This document shows positions 1 to 11,600 of a stretch of 14,837 nt of DNA, piece by piece. Origin of the DNA: GCA-002727735 sp038134525 (GTDB taxonomy: Bacteria > Bacteroidota > Bacteroidia > Flavobacteriales_D > Parvicellaceae); NCBI GenBank assembly GCA_038134525.1, contig JAYPVI010000024.1, positions 1 through 14,837 on the forward strand, given 5' to 3'. Under the pieces are notes generated by a model that saw only the letters and a list, made by a program, of their open reading frames with translations, did no database searches and was not told where the DNA came from. The translations under genes were made by a program, and so were the position numbers. Within the stretch, counting starts at the first letter, position 1. Every line of letters starts with the position of its first letter.

Positions 1-68
1 TTATGTTGAGGTATGATTATTTATATAAAGAAAAGAGAATTATTAAATCACCAAGATATTTTTAATTG
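1..68. other. Leader region with no recognisable gene
   Basis: This AT-rich stretch precedes the first gene. I see no tRNA, no gene remnant and no convincing hairpin. A TTG at 6-8 could be a Bacteroidota -33 element, but no TAnnTTTG-type -7 box sits at the right distance. The promoter of the three-gene cluster is therefore either weakly conserved or upstream of the window. Confidence 0.4.
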
Positions 69-2588
69 ATGAGGATAGGTATTAAAATAACAGTTGGATT
101 TCTAAGTTGTTTATTCTTTGTCAGTAGACTGACATCACAGGTATTAGACACGGTATCAGTTGATCCCATTGTTGATGCTGAGAGAGAAATTTTTGAAGAT
201 TCCATGGATGTCTTTAATGATTTTTCAATTGACTCAGTTGATTTTGGATTCGATACATCTGTTTTTGCATTATCTCAATCAGATACTACAGTAAATGAAG
301 AAAGAAAAATGTTAGCTGGTCCATTATTTGAATTTGGAATTGGTAATTCTGATGAAGTAAATATAAACTGGGGCAATTATCATTACGAAAAAGAATCATA
401 TATCAAAAGTGTACAGCGATTTCAAAGAGTGAGAAATAAGACGATTGATATATACAGAAAATTAGGTAAGTCTTTTTTGAGTATGAAAAACTTGGATAGC
501 TCTGAATATTACTACAAGATAGTAGCGGATAGCAGCTTAAACCCAATAGATCAATATAATTATTCACACATTCTCTATATGAATGAAAAATTTGAAGAAG
601 CAGAGGAAGTAAGAAAAAGATATGCTGACTATTCTGATGAAACTCGGGCTAAAATATTTAATTCTGTTGACGCCCATGAAAAGATTTTTCAAAATGTATC
701 CGAAATTGATTTAATTAATTTAAAGGATATAAACACCAAAAATTCCGATTTTGGTGCTTTTGCTGTTAAAAATGACACATCAGATTTTTACAATGTGTTA
801 TACACAAGTGCTGATGAATACTCACTAAAAAATATCAAACGAAGAAAATATGTGAAACCTGATTTTTTGACTTATGATATTTGGAAGTCCACATTTGATT
901 TTTCATCTATGAAAATGACTACACCCTCTCCATTTAGCGGTGAATTGAAAAATCAGTATCAAGAGGGACCAGCGATTTTTTCTAATGACGCCAAAAATAT
1001 TTACTTCACTAGAAGTTCTACTATTGAGGTGGAAGAAGGTAATGCACTTTATTTAAATATTTTTAAAGTGAAAGAAGAACATGTTAATATCCCTGATAGT
1101 GTTTTGGGGTTATCTATTAACAATTCTGACTATTCTGTTATGCATCCTACTATTACAAAAGACGGTAATCGAATGTATTTTGCTAGTGATATGCCAGGTG
1201 GGTATGGTGGTATGGATTTATATTATTGTGAGATTTATGGATTATACAAACAATTTTTCTTGAGTGATACTACCGCCACAAGAGAACTTATCCGTTTATC
1301 AAGACCTGTAAATTTGGGCAATAAAATTAACACAGAAGGAAATGAGGTTTTTCCATTCCATTTAGATGATAAAACACTATTTTTTGCATCAGATGGCAGA
1401 ATTGGTTTTGGTGGATTAGATATTTACATGGTAAATGATTATTTAGACACGAATCAAACAGAAATCAGAAACATGGGAATTCCGTTCAATTCCCCAAAAG
1501 ATGATTTTTCCTTCTTTTTATCTAAAGATTTAAAATTTGGTTTTATCTCTTCTAATAGAGATGGTGGGAAAGGTGACGATGATATATATAGTTTTAAAAC
1601 CAATCTGGAAATTGCAGATGGGGTAGACGATTACTACACAATGGTTAAGGGTGAAGTATTGGAAATGACTTCTTCAAGTGTGTTAGATAATGACTTTTTG
1701 AACGACACCTTAGATGACTTTATTACAGAAAATCTATATCATAAAGCCACATTAACTTCAAATCCAGAAAAGGGTACTGTTCAATTTAATGATGATGGCA
1801 CATTTATATATACTCCTCAAAATAAGGACGTGGAAGAAGATCATTTCACATATCAAATTATGCATGATATGTTTTTCCATGACACCATACATGTATACAT
1901 TAAAGCAATCGATAAAACAATTCCTGTTGCTGTAGATGATCATTACATTATGAAAAAAGGACAAGATTTCACCATTGATAAAAAGGGAGGTTCCTTACAC
2001 AATGATTCAGATCCTGGAGGAGATGCATTAACAACAATCTTAGTCTCAGATCCACTTCATGGTGATGTTAAATTCAATAATGATGGGTCTTTTACTTATC
2101 ATCCAGAGAATATATTAGTAACTTCAGATACATTTGTTTATGCCGTTACTGACGGTTTCTACTTTGATACGGCTAATGTTATTTTAACAAGACTCTTAAC
2201 TGGTATCGATTTGGCCGAAGTAATAGAAATAAACCCTATATATTTTGACTTAAATAAATCCAATATTAGACCCGATGCGGCTGTAGAATTAGATAAAATT
2301 GTGGAAGTGATGAATGAATATCCTGATATGGTGGTAGAGTTGGGCTCGCATACTGACTGTAGGGCCACGATATCTTATAATAGAAATTTATCTGATAGAA
2401 GAGCAAAATCATCTGCGAATTACATCAGATCTAGAATCTCTAAACCAGAACGCATCTACGGAAAGGGTTACGGAGAATCAAAACTCAAAAACAAGTGTGA
2501 ATGTGAGGGTAGAAGAGCCGTACCATGTTCTGAGGAAGAACACCAAGAAAATAGACGAACGGAGTTTGTGATAATTACTATGGATTAA
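69..2588 (+). CDS. OmpA-family envelope protein with TPR, PD40 and cadherin-like domains
   Basis: Probable outer-membrane or periplasmic protein that anchors a T9SS-associated surface structure to peptidoglycan. Numbering from ATG 69 (839 residues): a signal peptide is followed by a likely cut after LTSQ near residue 24; a TPR-like helical region lies at about 100-195; a PD40/WD40-like propeller at about 299-510 has repeated YFTRS, YFASD, FFASDG and FISSNRDGG strands; two cadherin-like (VCBS/tandem-95 type) domains lie at about 519-616 and 621-710, each with G.V.FN.DG.F.Y.P; an OmpA C-terminal domain runs from about 720. That last domain keeps SHTD and NRRTEFVI, which hold the Asp and Arg that bind diaminopimelate in this family. 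The architecture resembles PorE-type proteins, but cadherin-like domains stand where PorE has a carboxypeptidase-regulatory-like domain. No lipobox is present. An in-frame TTG at 66 adds one residue; ATG 69 is preferred. The adhesin gene follows after 18 nt. Confidence 0.9.
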   Translation: MRIGIKITVGFLSCLFFVSRLTSQVLDTVSVDPIVDAEREIFEDSMDVFNDFSIDSVDFGFDTSVFALSQSDTTVNEERKMLAGPLFEFGIGNSDEVNINWGNYHYEKESYIKSVQRFQRVRNKTIDIYRKLGKSFLSMKNLDSSEYYYKIVADSSLNPIDQYNYSHILYMNEKFEEAEEVRKRYADYSDETRAKIFNSVDAHEKIFQNVSEIDLINLKDINTKNSDFGAFAVKNDTSDFYNVLYTSADEYSLKNIKRRKYVKPDFLTYDIWKSTFDFSSMKMTTPSPFSGELKNQYQEGPAIFSNDAKNIYFTRSSTIEVEEGNALYLNIFKVKEEHVNIPDSVLGLSINNSDYSVMHPTITKDGNRMYFASDMPGGYGGMDLYYCEIYGLYKQFFLSDTTATRELIRLSRPVNLGNKINTEGNEVFPFHLDDKTLFFASDGRIGFGGLDIYMVNDYLDTNQTEIRNMGIPFNSPKDDFSFFLSKDLKFGFISSNRDGGKGDDDIYSFKTNLEIADGVDDYYTMVKGEVLEMTSSSVLDNDFLNDTLDDFITENLYHKATLTSNPEKGTVQFNDDGTFIYTPQNKDVEEDHFTYQIMHDMFFHDTIHVYIKAIDKTIPVAVDDHYIMKKGQDFTIDKKGGSLHNDSDPGGDALTTILVSDPLHGDVKFNNDGSFTYHPENILVTSDTFVYAVTDGFYFDTANVILTRLLTGIDLAEVIEINPIYFDLNKSNIRPDAAVELDKIVEVMNEYPDMVVELGSHTDCRATISYNRNLSDRRAKSSANYIRSRISKPERIYGKGYGESKLKNKCECEGRRAVPCSEEEHQENRRTEFVIITMD

Positions 2589-2606
2589 ATTAGTTTACGA
2601 AGCATT

Positions 2607-5600
2607 ATGAGGATTTACATAAGTTCAATTCTATTCTTTTTATTTCTTGTTTTTTCGCACCTATTAAATGCCCAGTGTTCTAATTTGACTATCAGTGCAG
2701 GGACTAATGCAGTACTTGAGACGGAAAATATTTATATAGAAGATTTTTCTAATCAAAATGATAAAGGTGCATCAGGAGGTGTTTTAGATGTTTCAGGCTG
2801 TAACTGGTCAATTGATGTTAGTGCAGCTTCTTTATCTGATGCCAATGATTACTTCAAAGTAGTTAATGAAAAGTTAGAAGCAAAAGATGTAGACGGAAAT
2901 TGCATTTGGTATTCACCTTCTATAAATATAGCTGATTACAAAGATGTATCTCTTTCCATAACTGCTTCGGAATCAGGCTCATTAGAAAATGCCGATATTT
3001 TATATAGCGAATATAGATTAGATGGAGGTCCTTGGAGTTATTTTTCTTCAAATGGTCAATACTTTAATGATTTTGGTTCAATGACTGTTTCTCAAAGCGC
3101 ATTAAGTGGTTCAACAGTTGAAATTAGAGTAACTGTAAACGTGGATGAGAGCTCAGAGCAAATTCGAATTGATGATATAAACGTGACCGGTAAAAGGTAT
3201 AAAGAAACCATTTGTTTCGGAGCTACAACTACATTAGGTGGTTCGCCTTCTGCTTCATGGTCTGGAGCAGGAACACCTGCCATTACCTATCAATGGACCC
3301 CAGCTGCTGGTTTATCAGCAACAAACGTAGCTAATCCAGATGCTAATCCAACTACAAATACAACATACAAATTAGTTACTATTTTAGACGATAATGGTAC
3401 AACTTGTCGAGATAGTTCTTACTATTATTTAACCGTATCTCCGCAAATAAGTATCATTTCAGATGATCCAGTTTGTATTGATGATACGTTGAGGTTATCT
3501 GAAACTGGAGGTTATGCTACCGTTTGGACGTGGACTTCCAATGGTTCAGCAACCATAATAGATTTTGAAGATTCAACAACTCAAGTTGTAGGGATGACAA
3601 ATGGCGAAATTTTCACAGTTTCTGTAGAGGATGATAATGGCTGTACAAATTCGGGAAATGTTACTATTTCAGTAAACCCAAAACCCTCCAATGTGACGTC
3701 AAATCCATATGGGACTCATTGTAGCTCAGATGCCCCTTTTGCACTAGCAGGTGGTTCTCCAGCTGGTGGATATTATGACGGCCCTGGTGTTTCAGACAAT
3801 AATTACGACCCATCTTCAGCAGGTTATGGTAGTACATTAGTAGCAGTAGATTTAATGTATATCTACACTGATGCTAATGGTTGTAAAGATACTGCAGTAA
3901 ATCCGGTCAATGTACAACTAGCACCTGAAGTCGAACTTTCTTCATCTTTTCTTTCTTTACCCCCGACAGATGCAAATTATCTAAGTGTTTCTCCTACTGG
4001 AGAATGGTCAAAATGTGGAAGTGCAGATCCCACATTTACACTTGATCTTGAAATAACTAGTGCGAGTGTAGTTAATAATTCGGCTAATGTTACCTATGAT
4101 ATTGATTTTGGAGATGGTAATACTATGCCTAATATTTCTTCAGGTACAGTTTACAGTAATACATACTTAATGCAAGGTCCCTATGATATTGTCGTTACGG
4201 CAACAGATAATATTTCAGGGTGTGTTAGATCTTACACTAAACCATTTTTCTTTGGAACTAATCCTGCAATATCATTAGGTATTCCTGGGAATACTCAAAA
4301 TCAATGTGCTCCACGAACATATGGTTTTGTAGCCACTTTTGCAGATAACTCAGGAACATTAAATAGCCCTGGAACCATTTATACAAAGTATACCAATGAT
4401 GGGAAACCGGACTCTGTATTTATCCATCCCAATCCTGCAACTGATCTAGAAAGCGATACTATTTTTCACACTTTTGATGAAGCTTCATGCGGCTATTCTA
4501 CCCCTTTTTATGATAACTCTTTTCTGGTTGGTGTAGCAGCTACCAATGGGTGTGGATCATCTAGTGCTGAAGTTTCTCCTATAACACAATCTTCACCACC
4601 CATTGCTAATATGGTAGATATGGACTCTATTTACTGTATTGAGGAGCCTGTAACCTTTAGTGATTCTAGTTTAGGAGGTAAATACGTCTATGGAGTTAAT
4701 ACAGGTGCAGGATTCAGCTATATGTGTGATACTGTAGATGCTATTGCATGGGTTTTTGAACCCGATACAGGTTTCACTATACTTTCTGGTTCTTTAGGTA
4801 CGATTCCATTAGATTATTTTGATTCTACAACATATGGAACAACGGAGCTTGTGGTGGCATTTCACTATCAAATGACGTATTCTGTGAAGTTGATAAAAAA
4901 ATCACCATGTGGATCTGGCATGGTAACAGATTCTTCCATGCATGAATTTAAAATTGATTCATTCCCAAGTGCTGAGTTTGTTCTTGACAATGATATAGGA
5001 TGTGCTCCTTTGGTTGTTGAAAATATCAATATTTCAAGGTCGCTAAATGATTATAATGCTTCTTTTAGTTGGGGTTCATCAACTTTCATTAATGGCTGCA
5101 GAGGTTCATCTGCACCATCTATATTACCTATAATCTCTGACTCCTCTATAATTAGTTTATATGAAGAAGATTTTGGAAATCAAGTAAATAAAGGTTTTGA
5201 TGGTATAAGTTCTGATACATCTGCAATAGACTGGAATATGGATATTTCAGGAGCTTCAATGGTTGATGCTGGTGATTGGTTCAAGATCTCGAATGATCAA
5301 CTTGAGGCCAATGATTTAGATGGAAACGGAATATGGTACTCACCTTTAATTGATATTAGTTCCATTGATTTTGTTAACGTACAATATACAGCAATGGAAG
5401 GCACTACATTAGGTCCTACAGATGGAATTACTTCATCATATAGGGTTGATGGAGGAGCTTGGTTGCCTTTTAACAATAACGGATCATTATTTGATGATTT
5501 TGATACTGTTATTGTATCACATTCAACAATAGTGGGTGCTACCCTTGAATTACGAATTGATATGAATATTACTGATCAATTATTTGCTATTGATGATATT

Positions 5601-8600
5601 TTGGTTTCGGGTTATGGTAATTATGATTCATTAAATTCAAAATATACATTTAATAAAGCTGGCATGTATGGGATTAAATTAACAGCTACAAATGTATGTG
5701 GACCAATAACTTATGTAGATACGGTTACTGTTCAAGGTCCTCCTGTATTAACTTTAAATCCCATAGATGATACTTGTAAAACCAAAACTGCTTATCCGAC
5801 TGCAGTTATTGATACTTGTTTTGGAGATATGAATCTTTATTCTTGGACATTTCCAGGTGGTGATATCGCTTCTTCTAACCAAGAAACTCCTCCTGCAGTA
5901 AATTATAATGCTGTTGGAACCTATTGGATATATGATTCTGTAGCAAATCAATGTGGTTCAGATTATGATAGTATCTCATTTACTATACATGAAAATCCAT
6001 CTATTAGTTTACTTCTTACTGATTCTACTTGTATTTTTGATAGTGTACAAATTTCACCCACTATCACAAATGGGGCTCCAAATTATACATATTCTTGGTC
6101 TGCTACAGGGGGCATTACATCGTCTACTATTTTAAATCCATTTGCTAGTCCGTTAATAGATGAGTATTATGTCTTGACAGTAACTGATAATAATAATTGT
6201 GAGGACATAGATAGTATTCTAATTAATGTACAATCTTTACCTGTAGTAAACGCTGGAATAGACCAAAATGTTTGTCCAGAAGACACGGCATTTTTAAGTG
6301 GTTCCATATCAGGAGGAATTTCACCCTACAATTATTATTGGGATTTGGGTGTGCTTTCTGATACTACAATCTTAAATCCTTACTATGATATGCAGGGTAC
6401 TAGTACTTTTACCCTTACTGCTGTAGATGCATATGGATGTATAAATAGTGACCAAGTAATAATTAATGAATTTGTTTCACCAGTCGTAAATGCTGGTGAT
6501 GATACCACAATTTGTGATTTACCTATTAGTGTAGATTTTGACGGGTCTCCTGCTGGTGGTACATGGACTGGTACAAATATCAATGCATCAGGAGAATTAT
6601 TACCAAATGGTATTGGTCAAGAAGAAGTCATTTATCAATATACAGACTTTAACGGGTGTTATAATGAGGACACTTTATTAGTAGACATAGTTGATCCCAT
6701 ATTATCCAATGCAGGTCCTAATCTAGAGGTTTGTGTAAGTGAAGGGAATATTTACTTGCAAGGAACACCTTATGGTGGAATTTGGGATGATCCTAATACA
6801 GTTTCTAATTCTACATCTACGCTATATGAGGAGAGATTTACAGGACTAAATGGAAAGGGTGCTACTTCTTCGGGAATCGATGTTGCTGGTTGTAATTGGT
6901 CTGTTGATGTTTCTGGGGCTTCTTTAACTAATGGATTTAAATATTTTAAAGTAGTAAGTGAACGTTTAGAAGCTAGGGATTTAGATGGTCCTTCCTATTG
7001 GTTGTCCCCATCAATTTCTATAACTGATTATGTCAATGTATCTATTTCTATAGCTGCAACTGAATTGGGATCTATGGAAGTTGACGATGTTATTGAATCT
7101 GAATATCGAATTAACGGTGGAGCATGGACGACATTTGCTTCAAATGGATCTTTAGGTGGTAATTTCACTTCTGCTGTTGTATATCAAGACGGGCTAAGCG
7201 GAAATACGCTAGAAATTAGAGTTAAAATGGAAAATAATAGCTCAGCAGAATACCTTAGGATTGATGATATAATTGTTACTGGTGACATTTCTGGAAACTA
7301 TTCATTTAATACCCCTGGAGTTGTAAACCTAGTCTATATTTACGGGACTGGAAATTGTGCCAACAACGATACCACACAAGTTATTATTCACAATCTACCT
7401 ACTGTAGAAGCAGGTTCAGATACGGCATTATGTATCTCTGATTCTGTAATTATTGCTGGAAATCCTATTGGGGGTACTTGGTCTGGAACAGGTATTAGTG
7501 ATCCATCAGGAAAATTTCTAGGTAGTTTAGCTGGAGAAGGTGATCATACGGTTTATTATAGCTATGTAGATGCAAATACATGTGAAAACTTAGATTCCAT
7601 TGTTGTAACAGTTTACCCTTTACCTCAGGTTAATGCTGGAAATGATACGATACTTTGTAATCAACCTGGTGTTGTTGATTTTGATGGAAACTTAGTTCCG
7701 GGATATTGGACAGGAAATAATATTGATTCTTCTGGGGGATTTGAACCAACTGGCGTTCAACTCTATGAAATTTATTATCATCATACTGATATCTTGGGTT
7801 GTTACAATAACGACACTCTTACTATAAACGTAATAGACCCTACTAATGCTGATGCTGGAATTGATCTTCAAGAATGTGTTGATGCAGGTACTATTCAGTT
7901 CGTTGGTTCTCCTGTAGGAGGTGTTTGGTCAGATAATGGTATTTCTATTAATGGCGATTTTACTCCAATTGTTCAGGATACGTTAGATTTTGTATATAGC
8001 TATGGAACCGGAAACTGTTTAACTCGTGATACAGTGAATCTAATTGTAAACCCTCTTCCTATTGTTAATGCATTAGCTGATTTTTCGGTATGTATTGATG
8101 ACACTATACAAGTGCTTACTGCTAATGTTTCTGGTGGTATTTGGTCTGGCACTGGCATAACAAATGCAAATGGTGATTTCACCCCGTCTGTTGCTGGAGT
8201 AGGTACACATAAAATAAACTATTTATACATTGATTCCAATGCCTGTGAAAACAATGATTCAGTATTCATTACCGTTAATGCTTTACCTATTGTAGTTGCT
8301 CCAAATGATACTAACATTTGTGACCTTCCAGCTCTTGTTAATTTTGTGGGATCACCAATAGGCGGTAACTGGGTTGGTCAAAATATTGATATGAATGGCT
8401 TGTATACTCCAAACGGAAGTGGAGTTTTTGAATTGTATTATGAATATTTTGATGCCAATACTTGCTACAATATTGACACCATGATTTTAACGGTAGATGT
8501 GCCACAAATTGCAGATGCAGGTCTTGATATTCAAGCATGTGAAGATACCGGACTGATTCAGTTAGTAGGTCTTCCCTTAGGTGCTGGAACTTGGGATGGA

Positions 8601-11600
8601 ACTGGTGTTGATATAAATGGAGATTACCTGGTAAATAGTGTTGACACAGTTGATTTAGCTTACAATATTGGATCTGGTAATTGTTTTACCACAGATACGA
8701 TGAACTTATTGATTCATCCTCTCCCTGTAGTTGACGTAGATTTAGATTTTGAAATATGTATTTCTTTTGGCGATACAACGTTAAATTTCTCACCATTTGG
8801 AGGATTCTGGGAAGGGCAGGGTATTACAGATACTGCACTTGGTACATTCAGTCCAACTACGGCTGGCATTGGAACACATAGGCTATTATACTCTTATCAA
8901 CATCCAATTACGGCATGTTGGAATTATGACTCACTTGATGTTACGGTCAATCCACTTCCAATAGTTTCCTATGATCATGACACTATATTTTGTTTGAATG
9001 TGGGTCATCAAATTACCAATACAACAACGGGTGCAAGCTTTCATCATTGGTCAATTTCAGAAGGGTCAATATCAAATGATCAAAGCCCAATTTTCAGTTT
9101 AGATACTGTTGGAGTATTTGATATCAATTATGTGGCTGAGACAGATAGAGGATGTTTAGATTCTTTAAGTTCTCTTGTTGAGGTAATTGCCCCTCCAGTT
9201 GCTGCTTATGTTGCCCCAGATTCGGGCTGTGGCCCTTGGGTGGTTGATTTCACTAATAATTCAGTTGGAACTTACATAAGTTATTTGTGGGATTTAGGAT
9301 TTGACCAAGTTTCTGGTGGAGATTCTACTACAACAGATACAGTTCCACCAACACAAACTTATGCTGCTGGCATTTATTTTGATACAATTTATTACACCAC
9401 ATTAACTGTCTCTAATGTTTGTGGAGTAGATACAGATTCACTTGAGATAACAAGTATGCCTCAACCAGTATCTCTATTTGGGCCAAGTACTAATGTGGGA
9501 GGATGCTTATCTGGGACCATTACATTTGCAAATAACAGCTATGGACTGCCAGATACATTTTGGTGGGATTTTGGGGATGGAAATATTGGTAATAACAGTG
9601 ACACTATATTTGATCATTATTATGTTCCAGGTATGTCTAACCAATTTTACACCATTACTATGGCAGTAACAAATGAATGTGGTACGGACACATCTCAAAG
9701 TACAGTTACTATTCTACCAAGTAGCCTTGTAGCTTTCTTTACGGTTGATACTACAGTTGGTTGTGCTCCATTCACCGTTGATTTTCAGCAGTTCTCTGTT
9801 GGTGGAACAACCACAAGCTGGGATTTTGATGATGGAAACTTTTCTAATATCTATAGCCCAACTCATACTTTTGTTAATCCTGGAACCTATGATGTGATGT
9901 TAGCAGTAAGTAATGCGTGTAATTACGATACACTTTACAAGACTATTACGGTTAACTCATCTCCACAAGTTTCTTTTTCAGTAGTTGATGATACGCTTTG
10001 TGCAGGTTCTACATTTACCTTTAACAACTCATCTGACTTGGGTATAAGTAATTATTGGGAATTTGGTGATGGTAACTATTCTTATTTAACTAACCCAACC
10101 CATATTTATGACTCTGCAGGTACATATACTGTTATTTTAACTGGAACTTCGTTGACTAATGATTGTCCTGCTTATGATTCTGTCTCACTGGTTGTTTTAC
10201 CTTATCCTGAAGTTACAGGCACATCAAATATAAACAACGGTTGTACTCCTCTCACAGTTAACTTCTCAAACGTGGTTAATTCCATTGGTTATTTTACTTG
10301 GGACTTTGGAGACGGAAACACATCATCTCAAGCTAATCCTACTCATGTCTATACTACAAATGGATATTTTAATGTTTTTGTACGTTTTGAAGATTTAAGT
10401 GGTTGCGTTGATTCATTTGATTTTAATGTGAATCCCTATCCTGTGCCACAGGCTGGTTTTTCTATTAATCAATTGGATACCTGCGTGTTACCTGCTAATT
10501 TTGATTTTATTAATTCTTCTGTAGGGGCCGTAAATTATACTTGGACTTTTGGGGATGGTTCTAATCAAACATCTCAAACAAATCCTTCTCATACCTATGT
10601 TGTTGATGGTAGCTATGATGTGATGTTACATGTTTCTAATACTTATGGTTGTGAAGACAGTGTTATAAATACGATTTCTGTAAGTCCTGTTCCAGATGCT
10701 TCTTTTAATGCCCTACAATTAGATACTTGCGTATTACCAGCTAGTTTTTCCTTTAATAACAGTTCTAATGGAGCATTAGCCTACACTTGGGACTTTGGAG
10801 ATGGATCTACTTCAAATATACCATCACTAACTTACAACTACACTTCAGCTGGAACTTATAACGTGAAGTTATACTCTATGAATACATTTGGATGTATGGA
10901 CAGTGCAAACACTACAGTTTCTGTTCTACCAGTTCCGGATGTTAGTTTTAATTTCACTAAATATGATTCTTGTATTCTACCTTCTAATTATGGTTTCACC
11001 AACACTTCTTCAGGTGCAAGTTCCTATCTTTGGTCTTTTGGACAGTTAGGTAATTCCATACAAAATAATCCCACATTTACTTTTACTAATGATGGAATTT
11101 ATGACGTAAAATTAATTGGTCTAAACTCTTATGGATGTAGTGATTCAATGATTAGTTACATCAACGTACTTCCTATTCCAAATGCTGATTTTTCTCTTGA
11201 TCAGGCGGTAGGATGTGAGCCGTTTTCTGCAATATTTTTAAATACCTCTCAAAACACCAATTACTATAATTGGGATTTTGGCGATGGAAATACAGGCTCA
11301 TTTTTTAATGGTTTTCATTCCTATACCAATGCAGGTTCATATACGATTAAATTGGTGGTGGAGGATCTTAATGGATGTTTAGATTCTAGTTACAGTAACG
11401 TTACTGTCAACCCTTCTCCAACTGCTGATTTAACTTATGTAACATCTGATCCATGTTATTTACCTATAGATGTTTTCTTTACTAATGCATCTCTTGGAGC
11501 TATAGCTTTTGAATGGGATTTTGGAAATGGTCAAACGAGTACAATGACACATCCAAACACGGTGTACGATACCATAGGAATTTATAATTTACAATTAATT

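Noticed and set aside
6..30. Bacteroidota-type promoter (TTG near 6 with a -7 box near 28)
   Set aside because: TATATAAAG at about 22-30 does not fit TAnnTTTG, and spacing is uncertain.
66..68. TTG as the start of the OmpA-family gene
   Set aside because: The ATG immediately after it gives the same signal peptide, and nothing upstream favours the TTG.
108..110. Lipoprotein Cys (FLSC, residue 14) in the OmpA-family signal peptide
   Set aside because: Hydrophobic residues LFFV continue after the Cys, and the -3 position is Phe, so this is the membrane core of an ordinary signal peptide.
1758..1964. Reverse-strand and other short open frames inside the large genes
   Set aside because: They lie within clearly coding sequence of strong domain content, resemble no family, and are expected by chance in repeat-rich AT-rich genes.
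2667..2678. Lipoprotein processing at NAQC of the adhesin
   Set aside because: Asn-Ala-Gln before Cys does not fit a lipobox; AQ is a common type I cleavage site in Bacteroidota.
10938..11180. Damaged PKD unit as evidence of pseudogenisation
   Set aside because: Loss of the FGDG turn is a substitution within an otherwise intact unit and frame; the giant gene has no stop or frameshift.
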